A DNA stretch of 64,000 nucleotides from Plectrocnemia conspersa. Lineage: Eukaryota > Arthropoda > Insecta > Trichoptera > Polycentropodidae. Below the pieces are notes generated by a model, which saw only the letters and a list, made by a program, of their open reading frames with translations, was not told where the DNA came from and did not search any database. The DNA is taken from contig VTFK01000213.1 of assembly GCA_009617715.1 (NCBI GenBank), positions 310,001 to 374,000 on the forward strand, given 5' to 3'. The position numbers and the translations under genes were made by a program. How positions within the stretch are numbered: position 1 is the first letter of the stretch; each line of letters begins with the position of its first letter. This document shows positions 30,824 through 44,697 of this stretch, in pieces.

Positions 30824-32460
30824 AATTCCCGATTTTATTTTGAAGGGTTGCGAAGTCAGTCTCGCTGCTCCTCTAAAATGTATTTATGATCTGATTCTCA
30901 AAACATCATCATTTCCTGATCTATGGAAATGCACAAAAGTCACCCCTATTCATAAAAAAAAGGGTGACAAATTATAAATAAAGAATTATAGACCAGTAGA
31001 AGTGTTGTCAGCTCCTGCTAAATTATTTGAAATAATTATTCATAAATATCTCTACAATCACTTTCAGCAAGTTTTATTAGACCAACAGCACGGGTTTCGT
31101 CCTGCCCGTTCCACTGTTACTAATCTTCTGTCGTTCACCAAAACGGTGACAACTTCTCTCGATGCCGGAATTCAAGTAGACGTCGTGTATACAGATTTTG
31201 AGAAAGCCTTTGACAAAGTTTGTCATACGTTATTATTAAAAAAATTGTCGAACCTCGGTTGCTCAGATAATTTAACTCGGTTATTTTCGAGTTATTTAAG
31301 CAATCGTAGACAGTTTGTAACCTATGGTGGCCGATTGTCAAAAGAATATTGTACCCCTTCGGGGGTTCCTCAAGGATCCAATCTGGGACCTCTGCTTTTA
31401 GTGTTATTTATTAATGACATAAATACAGCAATTAAAAATTCAAGTTTTCTTCTGTACGCAGATGATTTAAAATTATATAAATGCATTCGATCTGTTGCGG
31501 ACTCCTTCTCTCTACAAAGTGATTTAGACTCTCTGTGGAGATGGGCTTCCGTTAACCGTCTGCCCTTTAGTGTCGGAAAGTGCCATACTGTGTCATTTTC
31601 TCGATCCCGTTCGCCATCAGCTTATTTCTACCATCTCGGTGGTAACATTTTGACTAGAGAAACTTCCATTAAAGATCTCGGAATCACTTTCGAGAGCAAA
31701 TGGAGGTTCTCTCTACACATACACGACGTCTGTGATAAATCTTCCAAGATGCTCGGCTTTGTTATGAGGAATGCCTTTCACTTTGACGATCCGTCAGTTA
31801 TTCGCATCCTCTATGACACCTTAGTTCGTAGCATTCTTGAATCGGGATCTATAATTTGAATCCCCGAATAGCCAAATATTCCTTTTAGTAGAAAAAATTC
31901 AAAAAGGTATTTAAGATACCTTTACAAAAGGACATTTGGTTATTATCCGTTCTTATATCCCAGCGCCTTTCTTTTAGGAGCGTTGGGATATGATTCGCTG
32001 AATTCTCGCAGAAAGCTGTATGTCGCTAAGCATTTTTTCAAACTACTAAAAGGTGCTGTCGACAATCCAGCTATTCTCGAGGAATTCCAGTTTTGGGTTC
32101 CGGAACATTTTCGAGAATCACGATCGAGACCTCTTTTGATGGCAGTTAGGGCTAGGACATCCGCACTTGCCGACTCGCCTATAGCTGTGGCCATACGGCT
32201 CCTTAATACGCTGGCATTTAAAATTGAGTTATTTAATGTTAGCTACGAGGATCTGATCCGGTTTATATCTTTTAATTTTAATATTTTATAATTTTTTTTG
32301 TTATGTTTAAGTATTGTTATATTTATTTATATATATACGTTTTTTTATGTTTTATAAATTTATAATTTGCTTTCGACCATCGTGGCGCATTGGGGTAACC
32401 TGTTAGGCCACGATGGTCTTAATTTAATCGAAAAAATAAAAAAAAAAAAAAAAAAAAAAA
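30824..32460 (+). mobile_element. Jockey/CR1-like LINE, 5'-truncated, poly(A)-ended (copy 2)
   Basis: The plus-strand copy starts near PDFILKGCE. One stop at about 30976 precedes the main RT frame (31002-31859), which carries QQHGFRPARSTVTNLLSF, VDVVYTDFEKAFDKVCH, SGVPQGSNLGPLL, the catalytic FLLYADDLK and DLGITFESKW. A stop follows at 31857. The C-terminal part continues in 31983-32291 (GYDSLNSRRKLYVAKHFFK). The 3' UTR has the hairpin at 32375-32418 and a poly(A) tract to 32460. It is the best-preserved family member in the window, but truncated and not autonomous. Confidence 0.92.
32375..32418 (+). repeat. LINE 3'-end hairpin, copy 2
   Basis: GACCATCGTGGC (32375-32386) and GCCACGATGGTC (32407-32418) form a perfect 12-bp stem around 20 nt. 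An inner GGG/CCT stem could close a GUAA tetraloop. It lies just upstream of the poly(A) tract, where LINE reverse transcriptases of the stringent type bind their RNA. Confidence 0.85.
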
Positions 32461-33659
32461 TACATCGTTAAATCTTGAATGTCTATTTTTCATGGTCATT
32501 TGGAATTGAAATTTAATGAAACTTTTTTCGTCGCTGTCTTTGTAAAATAAACATAACTTTTCATACATAGATTACAGTTAGAAATAAATTTTAACCGTAT
32601 AGAAATATTCTTGTTATTAACCTTCGTTTAAGGTTACTGTAACACAATAGTTTCTACATCTAATGAGCACGCTGGCATGTAAATACCAACTTTAATTCTA
32701 TAAATATTTATAATACGATACCCGTTCTACTAGATTAGCGTTGTGGATCGAATTCGGTGTTAATAATAATGCTTCTCGCTATACTAAGATTTAATCGTCC
32801 TCCTTAAAAATTCCATTAGCATTTGAGAAGGTTTTTCATATTCTTTTTATTTATGTGTCTGACGTATTTTATTTATGTGAGCGTACGTGCATATGTTTGA
32901 TCTACAATGAGGAACCTACATAAATTTCGTGTATGTACGTGTTACATCTTGAGTAGTAGGCGTAAAGAAGTTTCGACAGAAATTGACAGGTGATGTTATT
33001 CGAATGATCTATAGGCGTTTTCTATCTTATACAAGTCCTTCAAATTTATTAAAGTTTCAATAGGGCGTTTCATCTAATGGTGAATATTAATTCAAGTCGG
33101 TGTTATTGCAATTGTTTTCGAAGGTCGGTCTGTAAAAGTATGGTTGAATAATTTCTCACCATGTACATGGGCTTGCCTGCTTTGTTTGTCGTGGAACTTT
33201 GTTAATTATTTGCTATTTGATTGCTCTCTTCGGCGGCGCCATTCGCGTGTTTAAGCTTTGAGCGTGAATTCGTGATGAATGGTCGAAATTTTAATAAGAA
33301 CATTCTATTTTCGCCGTTTTGCTCCGTATATACGATTTCGTTCAAAAAGTAGACGAACTTTTTGAAGCTTTTAATATAATTTGTCATGTTACAGCGAATG
33401 TGTTTTACCATTGAAACCAAACACTTGATTTATTATTTCATTGCTCAGTATAAAAAAAACTGTATTTGTTTACAAATGGAGGATCTGATATACATACGTA
33501 TTTCTACATGATCATATATTCACAGAATTGTAATATCACATCGTTGTAATATCAAATATAAACTAAATAAAATATCCCAATTTCGTTAATTCGCTTAGGT
33601 CATATTTAAAGACAAATTTAGTTTTATAGACATTTTACAACTGCATTTCAATGGCACCT
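32461..33659. other. Intron, nothing recognised
   Basis: AT-rich intronic DNA right of LINE copy 2. No supported feature. Confidence 0.5.
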
Positions 33660-33800
33660 ATTACTTTAATTATATTTTCGCTATTATAAATATGTATCTA
33701 CCGGCAAAAATGTAGTCGTATTTCGCTGAAACGCCAGTAAAAATATTACTTTACTGGTAATACACATTCATTGTAACATTTATTTTAATCCCCTGGATGT
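33660..33800. repeat. Interspersed repeat family, distant copy D
   Basis: The order of units (AATTATATTTTCG, ATGTATCTACCGG, then AATACACATTCATTGTAA) parallels 51140-51245 of copy B. No coding capacity. Confidence 0.45.
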
Positions 33801-36800
33801 CAGCTTAGCTGCAAACTTTGTCCATACTAAAACTTTTATATATATGCGCGCACAAAATCACTGCCATTGTACGAAAGCAATATATATATATTTAGCACAA
33901 TTAGTTTCAGCATATATTTTTTGAAATATTTTATTTGAAACATTATTTTGTATATGGTTCTTTTGATTCATTAGATGACTGTGTTACGAACCTTCCAAAA
34001 TTCTAAGATTTTTTCAATTAAAGAATCTTAATAATAAAACATGAAAACCATCCGATTTTTATGTTTAATTATTCTAATTGCTAGATGGACATTTTGAAGG
34101 GCAAGTAATGCAAAGGGTTGACTGTTAACGGTGCTTTTTTCTGTCGCCCGATGGCGTATTGTTTGCGAAATCGTAATGCGAAGTGGTTTGACGCATTGTT
34201 TGCGTATTCCATTAATTCCTCTGAACATTACAAGGGTTATTGTGGTGGTCCGTTCAGTGTCAGTCTATTGTGTTGCCACTATTGCGGGTTACCCATTGTT
34301 TATTCTTGTAATTATCGTGGTTATGGTATATGATGCACGAATATACGAAGAAGACCCCCCCCACATATTTTTAACCAAACCCATTTACTGATTATTAAAA
34401 TAAAAATATTTATAAATGTAGAAGTTAAATAATCGATCAGGCGGTTGAAACAATAGGTTTAATTATAAATTAAAATCATAACAATATTATTAATTTTTTT
34501 TTAATTAAATAATATATCATAAAAAACAATTTCGGTTCATATGTACTATTTATGATGCAGTTTTCGTTGAATTTGATTTTTGAACGCCATATCGACGTAC
34601 TGATATGCTATTTTAAAAGTTCGAGAACTTTTTGCCCAATCTATGTATATGTTCGTGTTATTATAAGGCTGTCAGGCTGCGACGGTCATTTTTCACACCA
34701 TAATGACCGAAAGTTTAAAATTAGAATTCTGTGTTTTCGCAAATTCCAAATAGCAAAATGCATGCTTAAGTTATAACGTTACAAAGCAATATATTTTTTT
34801 TATTTATGAGAGATCCAAACGAAAGCCTATAATAATAAATCTAAGGTTTAATTATTAATTTATAGGTTGTTATAATAAAATAACCGTTATTTACTGTTTG
34901 AAATTATTTTAAATGGTAATACCCAAAGTTGATTAAGCCTCAATAGCGAAAGCTATCATCAAGAAATAGTGAAAACGATCGTTAATGATTTTACACTGTA
35001 AAGGTGACCACATCGGACAACTGTGGTTAGATTTACATTACAAAAGTACTATTAACAGTTTAGTATATAAGCAAATAGTGCTTGTGTATTTTTTTTTACC
35101 AAATAAACATATGTTGGGAAATTTAGTAAAAGAAAGGTGGTGAACAAACAGATTAGATAATTAATGTATTTTTAATTTTATCGAGTTCAGATATTTTTAT
35201 TCTTGTGATTTTGGTGATATATATGATATTAAAAAATCCTTTAAAATGGCATCTAAATATAATAGTATTTTATATACATATATTATTGGTTTTATTCAGA
35301 GAGTAAATACTCATTGTTGAATAACATTATTATTCGTGTCACTATATTAAATATATTAATAAAGTATATCATAATTAGATCTCTATAAAGTATGGTGAAA
35401 GTATTTATTTAATTTTGTCCTTATTGGTTTCAAGGAAATATTTTATTTTTCCTCTATAATCCATGAATAATGAATATTGTCTAATAATATATTATGCAAT
35501 CACAAAAACTTGAATATATCACAATTTAAATGCCATTTATAACAACGGATCTACTTACTGTACATAAATGCATCGCATTATAGAAAATTGTACATTTTAT
35601 TAAACGCGTGGGAAAAGCGGAATAATCTATAATTATTGTGTGTTGAACATTGATCTGCACTAATTGATTACTGATCGATTGTTTTTTGCATAGAATTTTA
35701 TAATGAATTAATAATGCAGTTGTACTAAAAAATACTAAGCTAATAACAGTACTTTAAATTCAGATTTTTTGTTTAAATGTCTTAGTGCAAGTTTAAATCA
35801 TAACAATTCAGATAAATCGGTGCAGATTTTGCGTGGGTTTACCGAACATTATTATGTCAACTTGCAAATAGGATAAGTTAACATCTGGAACATTGGCTTA
35901 CTTACACACTTTAGGCTTAATTTATTCTTCCCACTTGTACAAAATGTGGGTTTGCTTTGAGCTACAATAGTATTATGGAGCGTTTCGATATCAATTATTT
36001 TTTCTGTGGTTTTATCTAAAATTATATTGTACAAAAGATTTGGTTAAAAATTGAAAGTGATATGTCCTTAACACGAACTCGGTTATAATTATTTATTTGA
36101 GTGATAAAAAATATACCTACATATTTCACACTTGAATAGTTTGATTGCCAAAAAAACGTGTGCACTAATATTAGGATATAAATTATGTTTGTTTGAAATA
36201 ATTCAAAATAAATAAAAATTACCATTGTATGCAATTTTCGTATTTTGTACAATGAAAAAATGCAAAGAAAATGAATTTATTAATAAATAACATTAGATGT
36301 GAAATTATAAATTATAATAAAATATATGGTTTGAGTCTTTGCTAATAATTATTAAAAAATATTATTATATTTAAATATATTTAATTTCACAATAACAATA
36401 ATCGTTAAAATATTCTTTTTTTCGATATTTTATATCAAAATATATTTTTAATTATATTCGTACATTTTACAAAATTATTTTATCATAATAATATATTTTT
36501 GTATAATATGTTATAAATAAATCAGCAACGACAATATTCGTTTAAAATTTTTTTTTTTTTAAATTCTGTTAATTAATTGTAATAATAATAATTATTACAT
36601 TAAATATTATTAATTATTATATTTATTATTATGTATCAAACCTGCAAAATTTTCACAATATCATTTACAATTTTCAACACACCGATAGATGTCTCTATAT
36701 ATGTTAATTAAATTATTATTTCACAATCGTTTGTGGTGTCAATCGGAGGCGTTATATAAAAATAAAGAGCGTAAAACGTGTCAGGGGCAAAGATGATGCG

Positions 36801-38069
36801 AATCTCTAGGTTTTCGAAACGTCTATTAAATAATAATTATTTCTTAAAACGTGGGTGTAATAATTTTTAATTTTTATTATCTTCACGGTGCAATTTAATA
36901 CGCACACGCTTGCTTCAATGTCGAAAAATATATTTAGTTTCGACACATATTAATATGCATAAGAATAGAATTTTCAATGGTTTCATTTAAGCTGTAATAT
37001 GATACCGAAATATACATTTTAAGCCCTATAAACCAGGTATGTCCAAATTGCGAATGACTATTTTTTCTGACACTGCCACTTTACCAACGATCACTTCCTC
37101 AAAGACTTATTCTGGTACATTTTCTTACACTTTAACATTCATTACGGAGTTTAAGGCGTCAGAGCTTTAATAGGTAAAGAAAGCCTGAATATTCTTATGG
37201 TCGAGCATATGCCCATTACCAACCAGTAGCTCAAACATCTTGTAAGCTTCGCATAGTCAGCTGTTCCCCAAAAAAATATTCCACTTCCGTTTTCGACCTA
37301 AGCCGGTTTCCCAGTCACGATTAGTATTGGTGTTCTCCAGGCATCACAATCTATGTTAAATACTGAAAACTTTAAGAGCTCTTCAACTTGGACTTGAACC
37401 AAGAGAAGGGTCGACCACCAAAGATCGCAGAAGCCGCCGCTTCTCTCTTCGTATCCCCATGAAAATTTTTCCTTTATATTTTTCTGCTTGAATATGCTTT
37501 GTATTTGTTCAAGTGATTTTCACGTATGAGAGAGATTAAAAATGAATACGATTTTGCTAACAAAATACTACACGTGCTAAAATAAAACTATACATAAAAA
37601 TAATATAATTGAATAATTGTGGGAAAAAATCATTGCCTTGCACATTCAATATTATTTTATGTTCTTAAAAAGGTAAATAATTATAAGTGTTTTAATAAAA
37701 TAATGAATTATTAAAATCAACTATAACACAAAGAGAGCAATAAATAAATACAAATCAATGCGATTATTGTTTGACTAAAATATGTGTATATCATATTTTA
37801 TTTTCTACATAGAAAATCTATATTTTATTATGTAAAATTGTTGCTTTAAATGGAATAAATATATATAAGGTATCATATTATTCAATAAAAAATCGAAACA
37901 TATTGAATATTTTGGCATAGTAAAACCGTTTTCCTCAAAAATAAAATTGTCGATATATAAAATTCAGAACCTTAAAATTATTACCAAACTATCGTAATAT
38001 TTATATTATTAGTCATGTTACATAATAAAATATATTGTACAGTTTTTAAGTGTCGCTTATTTCGATTTT
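33801..38069. other. Intron, nothing recognised
   Basis: AT-rich, with an ATT/TAA-rich low-complexity stretch at 36540-36640. The GC-richer stretches 34110-34340 and 37030-37450 have no recognisable coding, RNA or repeat identity. Confidence 0.4.
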
Positions 38070-38167
38070 TAGTGTGCAACCAACCAAGTGTTGTTGGATT
38101 CGAAGCAGTGACTTTAGAATGACGGGTCAACGTCCTTACCCACTCGACTATTGCCTTATGCACAGCC
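38070..38167 (-). repeat. tRNA-derived SINE-like fragment
   Basis: On the minus strand, TAGTCGAGTGGGTAAGG (A-box-like) is followed about 43 nt later by GCTTCGAATCC (B-box-like), the spacing of a tRNA-type internal promoter. The head resembles Ser/Leu tRNAs. No cloverleaf closes cleanly, so it is a retroposed relic rather than a tRNA gene. Confidence 0.5.
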
Positions 38168-38769
38168 AGGTGAATCATACCTGTTAAATAAACGTTTTTC
38201 GCTATACCTTCACAAAGTATACGGGTCCATTGATATTTTATCAATTTAATATAAAAAATATATATGTATATCTGATCGAGCCTTATCAATACGTTTCAAT
38301 AAATTGGTTGATCATATTGATTGATAAATTTTCAAGGTTAACTGCATATTCAGATTATCTTCTTTGTTTATGTACATCGAGACGTGTCTGCATAGAATTA
38401 TTCATTCTCTATGAAACAATCTACACGAGTTATTCGATTCTAATTAATGAATCATCACATTTTATTGATGTATTTATATACCAATTAATTAAAAAATTAT
38501 CTTCATAAATATATAGATAACTAATAATTATCTTGAAATAAAGCGAAATGATTCATTGATTTTATTATGTTTAAAATATTACTATGTTATCACTTATCAG
38601 TGATATTTTTATAATATACACAAAGACTAGTCTTTCATTGTAACATGACAAAGATTAAAGCATGGTAACAATGAGCTCCTGAAATTAGCACGATAGACTG
38701 AAATTATTATTGGAACATTATTAGATGCAGTTTTTAAATTAAAGCGAATTTTTATATATAAAAAATATT

Positions 38770-38830
38770 CTGCTGCGGAATCGAACCCGTGGCTTTATAT
38801 TATTAAGTTAGAACCGTATAGCCTACGCCA
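38770..38830 (-). repeat. tRNA-like B-box relic
   Basis: On the minus strand, TGGCGTAGGCTA (A-box-like) precedes GGGTTCGATTCC (B box). The anticodon arm is not foldable and the 5' acceptor strand is missing. Probably a SINE or tRNA pseudogene of a different family from 38070-38167. Confidence 0.45.
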
Positions 38831-41800
38831 TTTTTTTAGTATTAAATATTAATCAAAGTTTATGTATAATGTATATTATTACAAAATAATATATTAAGGC
38901 ATTCGTGTGAATGTTATGATTTATATGCGACATGTCCGCTTAAATCTTGTTATGGTCAAGTGATGCTTAAACAAATCCGAGCGATTAACTCCCGTTCGGT
39001 CTTATACCGCATGTATCCGTAATGTATGGACGCGGGGATAAGCCTATTCTCTGGTCCTTCAGATCAATAACAAGACCTTCCTGCGAGGGTCAAGGTCGCA
39101 CATCAAAAATAATTTCTCTTTAATAATAGTGAATATATTTAGTATTGCCTTAATAACTGCCATTATGTATGCTTTGGCATAGAATTGCACACCTCTTTTT
39201 TACAATATTTACTTCAATAAAATTAATTTTCCACCACATTATTATTTAATCAAACTTTATAAAAACGCAAGTTGAATTTGCAGGTCTTCTGAATTTGATT
39301 GGCTTGCAGGTTGAATCCATAGAATATAAACAAATTTAAAATGTTTGACTGAAATACGAGTTGAGTGTTATCCATTGCTGAAGCCATTGCAGTGTTAGTG
39401 TGTATTGGATCTGTTTTCCTTACAATACTTATAATTATATGTCTCTGTTATATTTTAATTAAAATAATATACATGACAATGCTATAGCCAGTGACTTAAT
39501 ACTGACTTATAAGACATTGTTTTAAATCCCATATGTTAATTTATATCGTATTTTTTAATTTATATAATTATAACGATTATCACAGATTAGGTTTTCCTAG
39601 ATTTTTCTATTCAAAAATTTAAATCAAGTTAGGTTGTACATATTAGATATAAAAAATATATTTAATTATGGACTATTTCCATATAAAAATATTTTTTTTG
39701 AGATAACCCAGAAATATTTTATTTTTTCTGTACACAATTGCCAATTATTAAGCGAATTTACATCATCGATATATTATATATAAAGAGGTTTAAATTTTGC
39801 CACCATCAGATATTTTGCATTAATCTAGATTTTATATTCATCATATAAATGTAGAATAATGATTTTAATAAAAAAATATACATATTTACCGTCTAAAATA
39901 ATTTAAAAATCCAAAGTTGAAATTAGCAAAGAGAAACCCACGAAAACATAATAAAAGGCACGCGCGCGGCATAATTAAATGGATCCTCTCTCGGCAGGGC
40001 TTCAACCCCGTTTTAGGTTCAAGGCTTTTAACTTGGTCGATTATCGTAGGTTTATCAAGAAATATGGCCGTCGTAAATTTGAACATCTATGTTTGCACAA
40101 CACGAGAGTGGGACGAAACCGGAGGAGGTTCAGGTTTCTCGTACTTGGCCGTTTAACAATGTGCCATTGTCGTAAGTATCGAACACCTCCCGTTAAAAGC
40201 GAATTTGCCCCGAGATACCACCGAGTGTTGCCTTTGAACAGTGGCTCTCAACATTTCTAAAAAAATATTAGAGATGGTCTTAAACTAGCGGTAAACTGCC
40301 AATGCTTGAAGTATAGTTTGATTATAATAGGGAATACCCATACACACTTTTCAATTTTTTCTTTTTTTGGCCATGGAAATATTATGTGCGTGAAAAATGG
40401 TTCTTAACTTAGCTTAATTAAATACTTAATTATTTAAATTTTAGTAGTATTAAAATAATTTCAGCATCTATGTATATATAAATAAAAACACTGTTTTTTA
40501 AACTATAAATATATTATTTTAATGGATCATAATCAATTGCTTGGATTTTCAATAACTTCTTGGATTTTGTTATCAATAAATGTGAAAAGGCGACTCAGGT
40601 TCAAGATCCAGATCCAGAAATTTACTTTTAATCATCGCTCAATTATTGTGGTACCCATACACTTTATTTCCAAGCCTTCTAATATTTTTAATGTATCTAT
40701 GCACTGCTAAATTTTCTCGGCCAGTTTATAGTTAGTTAGTCTTTCATTCTGCAGCCAAAATATCATCCTCTATCTTTGATAGATTCCCACATCCAGAACT
40801 ATTCTTGATATCGCTATTTTCCATGCGATTTTTTAAACCATCTTTAACATTAATGGTTATCTGCCATACTTATCTTTGAAACGCATTATTACTTAACTAA
40901 GTAACTTTAAGAATAAATTGCTTTAGAAATTTTTCACTTAATGAATAATCCTCATACATATTTTTTACATATATTCCGAGTATCGTAATATTTACATTAG
41001 CACACAAATATTTATTGAAAAGTAATAGTAATTATTGAATTTTTTTTTTCTGTACTCTCAATTATTACTTTCAAATCTGATTGGTTAAATAGAAACACAA
41101 AAAAAGGCAATGATGAAGAATTTCTAAATCCGTTATCTCGCAATAATATCTGTGAAAATTGCAGCTAACATTCTTAAAATGCAATTGAAAATTTTACCGA
41201 ATCGCCGAACGTGTGTCGATGAACTTTTTTTACCAAGCTCGCCAAAACGGGAAACTGTTTCACCGGCGTTTTTTGCACGGTCTACACAAAAAATCAATTT
41301 TTCAGAATCGTGGGAAGGTCGTGCCGAGTTTTGTCGCTGACAAAAAATATTATTTGTTTATTTCGCGAGATAAACAATTAAGTTGCACACCCACCGATCA
41401 GGAAGCTGCGCCATTTGAACGCAAATTTATTTTTACGCTTTTAAAGCCTTGCATTGTTGTAAAAAAAAGTAATTTTCAACTCGTGAATAAACGTTCAATC
41501 GCAGCATTGTTCGGTTAATGAGCAATCGTTAGTTTTAACGGAACGATTATATTAATCGGTTCAATAATAAAGAAAGAGATCCGCTGATTATATTTATACA
41601 AAAAATAGCCTGGCAAGAGTAGCTTTCTAAATTACTTTTTTGTAATTATAAATGTTTTATGAGTAGTTTTAAATGCATTACGGTAGTCGATATATTTTGA
41701 TTAAGTATTGTGACAATATTATTAAGTTATTAATTAGTTAATTACACTTAAAAATGTAATATGTATTTACACTATCCTTTTCAATTTACTGGCGTTAAAT

Positions 41801-42164
41801 TATCGAATACTTTATGGCTCAAGTTTTAAAAATAATTGTAATACTGTATTATTTTTTTTGTAGTAAATATGTTACAGAATTATAAATATTTTTATTTACA
41901 AAAAATATTCTGTATTTTACGATATAACTTAATATAAGTATACTATATATTTAAATTAACTACATAATTTATTTTTTAGAAAAATGTTTTTTTTGTGGTT
42001 ATAAAAGAAATGAGAGGCAAATTACTTAAAAATATCTAGCTGATCTCATAATCAATATGTATAGATCATATTTGTTGCTTATAAATTATATTTAATATTA
42101 ATATACTACAACGTCACTAATATATTATTTAGATTACCTAGGTGAAGTATATTATATTTTCAAC
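38831..42164. other. Intron, nothing recognised
   Basis: Mostly AT-rich. GC-richer patches occur at 39955-40250 and 41200-41510, with open frames up to 101 codons but no recognised domain. These may be conserved noncoding elements. Confidence 0.4.
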
Positions 42165-43270
42165 TAGAGTCTCCAATTACTCGAACCATCAACTACTCGA
42201 GTATCGAATATTAAAATTTTAAAATACTCGAGTACTCGAGTACTTTCGAGTATTTACCAAATGTACCAAAATAGCTATTATTCAAATTCGTGCACATATA
42301 AATAAATAAATAAAATACTTAGTATGTTAATTTTTTACAATTATTTTAACTTCACGAACATACTTTTTAAAAACAATAATGCAAAAAGTGTCTCGAATTT
42401 AATATTACTGCTAACCTTTGGTTTTATTATTTCCGTTATGAAAAAAACCCTTTCCGTTGCTGTTGATGTTGGTCTTATTGTCATTAACGCGTTGGATAAG
42501 GCTTCTAATTTATATCTGTTCGCTTTTTATAGATATAAAATTTTGTGAACTCTCTTTTTATGTTCCCTTCTTTCATTCCCTTCTCTGCTTTTATCTTATT
42601 TCCTTCGACTAATGACAAAATAGTATTTTGTAATTCTTCTTAAATAGATTTTTTTTCTTAATAATATACATTATTCTACTCCTTCTAATTGATGCAAAGA
42701 ATTTAAATCTATATCCTTCGAAGATGTATTTGGGTGAATCCCTTTCACTCTAGAGCTAAACGGTTCGCAAAGAACTGACTTTACTTTAAATGCCTTTAAA
42801 ACACACAATTGTTTTGATTTATATTTTAAGCTGAGGGATCAGTATAAACAATTTACAACACTTTACGCTACAACTGCATAGTCATAAAACCTAAAATTTA
42901 AAAAAAAAATTAAAAATCCTAAAAAAAACCTAAAAGTCGGGACTGTCGAACAGAAAACACAAAAGAAATTTTTCTGTCGTACCCACTAACATAGCCGACG
43001 ACCGGAACTATGCAACTATGGAACTATGAAAAAATTATACCTGATAGTAAACGCTCTAACTCGGGACTTCGGGCATAAACGCCAAATAAAAGCAAGACGT
43101 TAACCTTTACCGGACCGAGTTAAAGTTATTTTTGTTTCTTATATATTTCAAAATTTTTTAATTTCGAGTATTAATCGAATAATTTTCAAAATACTCGATT
43201 ATCAAGTACTTGAAAAATAGACAAAAATACTCGAGTATCGAGCACTCGATTACTCGAATTGGAGACTCTA
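42165..43270 (-). mobile_element. Internally deleted hAT element with perfect 8-bp target duplication
   Basis: The 1106-bp element has inverted termini TAGAGTCTCCAATT and subterminal arrays of the ACTCGAGTA motif in both arms. It is flanked by TTTTCAAC at 42157-42164 and 43271-43278. The minus strand at about 42370-42500 still reads as the hAT dimerisation block (RPTSTATERVFS and ETLFALLFLK-like, across frame breaks), so the parent transposase was minus-strand. Most of the coding region is lost. Confidence 0.9.
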
Positions 43271-43278
43271 TTTTCAAC

Positions 43279-44279
43279 CCACTGAGGGTTAAAATCACTA
43301 TAATTTTTCAAGGTTTTACGATGTATTCAATTCCTTAATTTTTATTTAGTTGGAATGTATACATATATGTAAACGATAACGGTCACCTTTTAATAATTCA
43401 GTTTATATTGACACGTTAAGTATGTTATACATGTTACTTATTCACGTACCTATGTTCATTGTTTAAATTAAGCATTATGTATTACCAACGCGTTAAACGG
43501 TGAAAATGGTTTATGAAAGTTTTTTTTCCACCTATACAAGCACCACGCACCCGCAGTTAATTTGTTGAAGCATATACAAGTTTAACGGTTCCGTATCACG
43601 CTTGCCTTAGTGAAACGTTTTGGCTTTTTTAAACAATATAATGGTTAAATAAATCTTCAAAGGTGTCGAGATATTCGACAATGAAACCGTTATGCCGAAA
43701 ATATTTTTATATGCACGTATTTAAATGTCGAATCGACCGACGATTGCCCAATCGAGACGAATCGACGTGCAATCCCATTGCTAATCCGTATACGCTAATT
43801 TTCGCTCAGTGCGAATTTGCATATTGGGAACTGGACCGATAATTCAATTTGCATGTTTAGACCGTCCGATATCAGCTTTCTCTATATGGAGTGGATTATA
43901 TGTACGTATATTCTAAAAATAAAATAAGATATTTAATGTTTTTTTGAGATAATAAAAGACTTTGAGTTAGATTTCCAAAGCCTCTCTCGGAATTACCGCA
44001 AAGGTATTATAATACGATGACTCATTCGAACTCTGCTAATGTTTCACAAGAGCGTTTGGGAACGAATCCGCTTTGAATGGTAAAAAAATAACTACCAAGA
44101 TGCAGTTTGCAAGGATTTTTTTTAAACTGGATGCTTACATTCTCTGGATTTTTATTCAATATATCATAATTTTTATTTAATGCTTAAACCAGAATAAAAC
44201 TAACTCACATTCTGTTTTGTTCATAAAATATATGTAATGTAATTTTAGTTAAAATATAACAAAATAATATTCTGTACTA
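43279..44279. promoter_or_regulatory. Possible regulatory stretch with two POU-type octamers
   Basis: Noncoding. ATTTGCAT occurs at 43815-43822 and 43847-43854, same strand, starts 32 bp apart, in a stretch of higher sequence complexity (about 43680-43890). POU-domain factors bind this octamer. Function is only inferred. Confidence 0.3.
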
Positions 44280-44697
44280 CAGTGGAACCTCCACTTAACC
44301 CTTACAAGCATGTTGTTGCAAATCTGCAACAATTTATTTAAACGCTTATAGCTCAGTTTACGTTCAATAAAGGAACACTATTGCATAGTGTTACATATGT
44401 GTAACAAACGCCGAGCCATTGTGTTTGCAAATTATTCCGATAGATGTCTCTGTACGCGTGATAATGCCATTAAAAAAATTCGCTTGGTGCAAATATGTCA
44501 CATTTTTGGGAATTTGAAAATTTGTTTTCATTGGTGTTAGTCGATATAAAACGAAATAAAATTAATTTATATACTCCAAAAAGGTTAGTCTAACATTGTT
44601 TATTTATTTTTGAATTCTATTTTTTGTAATAGTTGCATAAAATAAACAAACATACAGTTATAGACACTGGCTCATACTGACTAAGAGGAACATATGC

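Noticed and set aside
38070..38167. Functional tRNA gene on the minus strand
   Set aside because: A- and B-box-like sequences are present, but acceptor and anticodon stems do not pair; called a SINE relic instead.
39955..40260. 93-codon frame rich in Arg (MDPLSAGLQPRFRFKAF) in a GC-richer patch
   Set aside because: No homology recognised, overlapping frames in the same patch, and no splice signals in convincing positions.
40240..40400. CAGTGGCTCTCAACATTT resembling a hAT terminus
   Set aside because: One-sided match; the candidate partner near 40400 is in the wrong orientation or too diverged.
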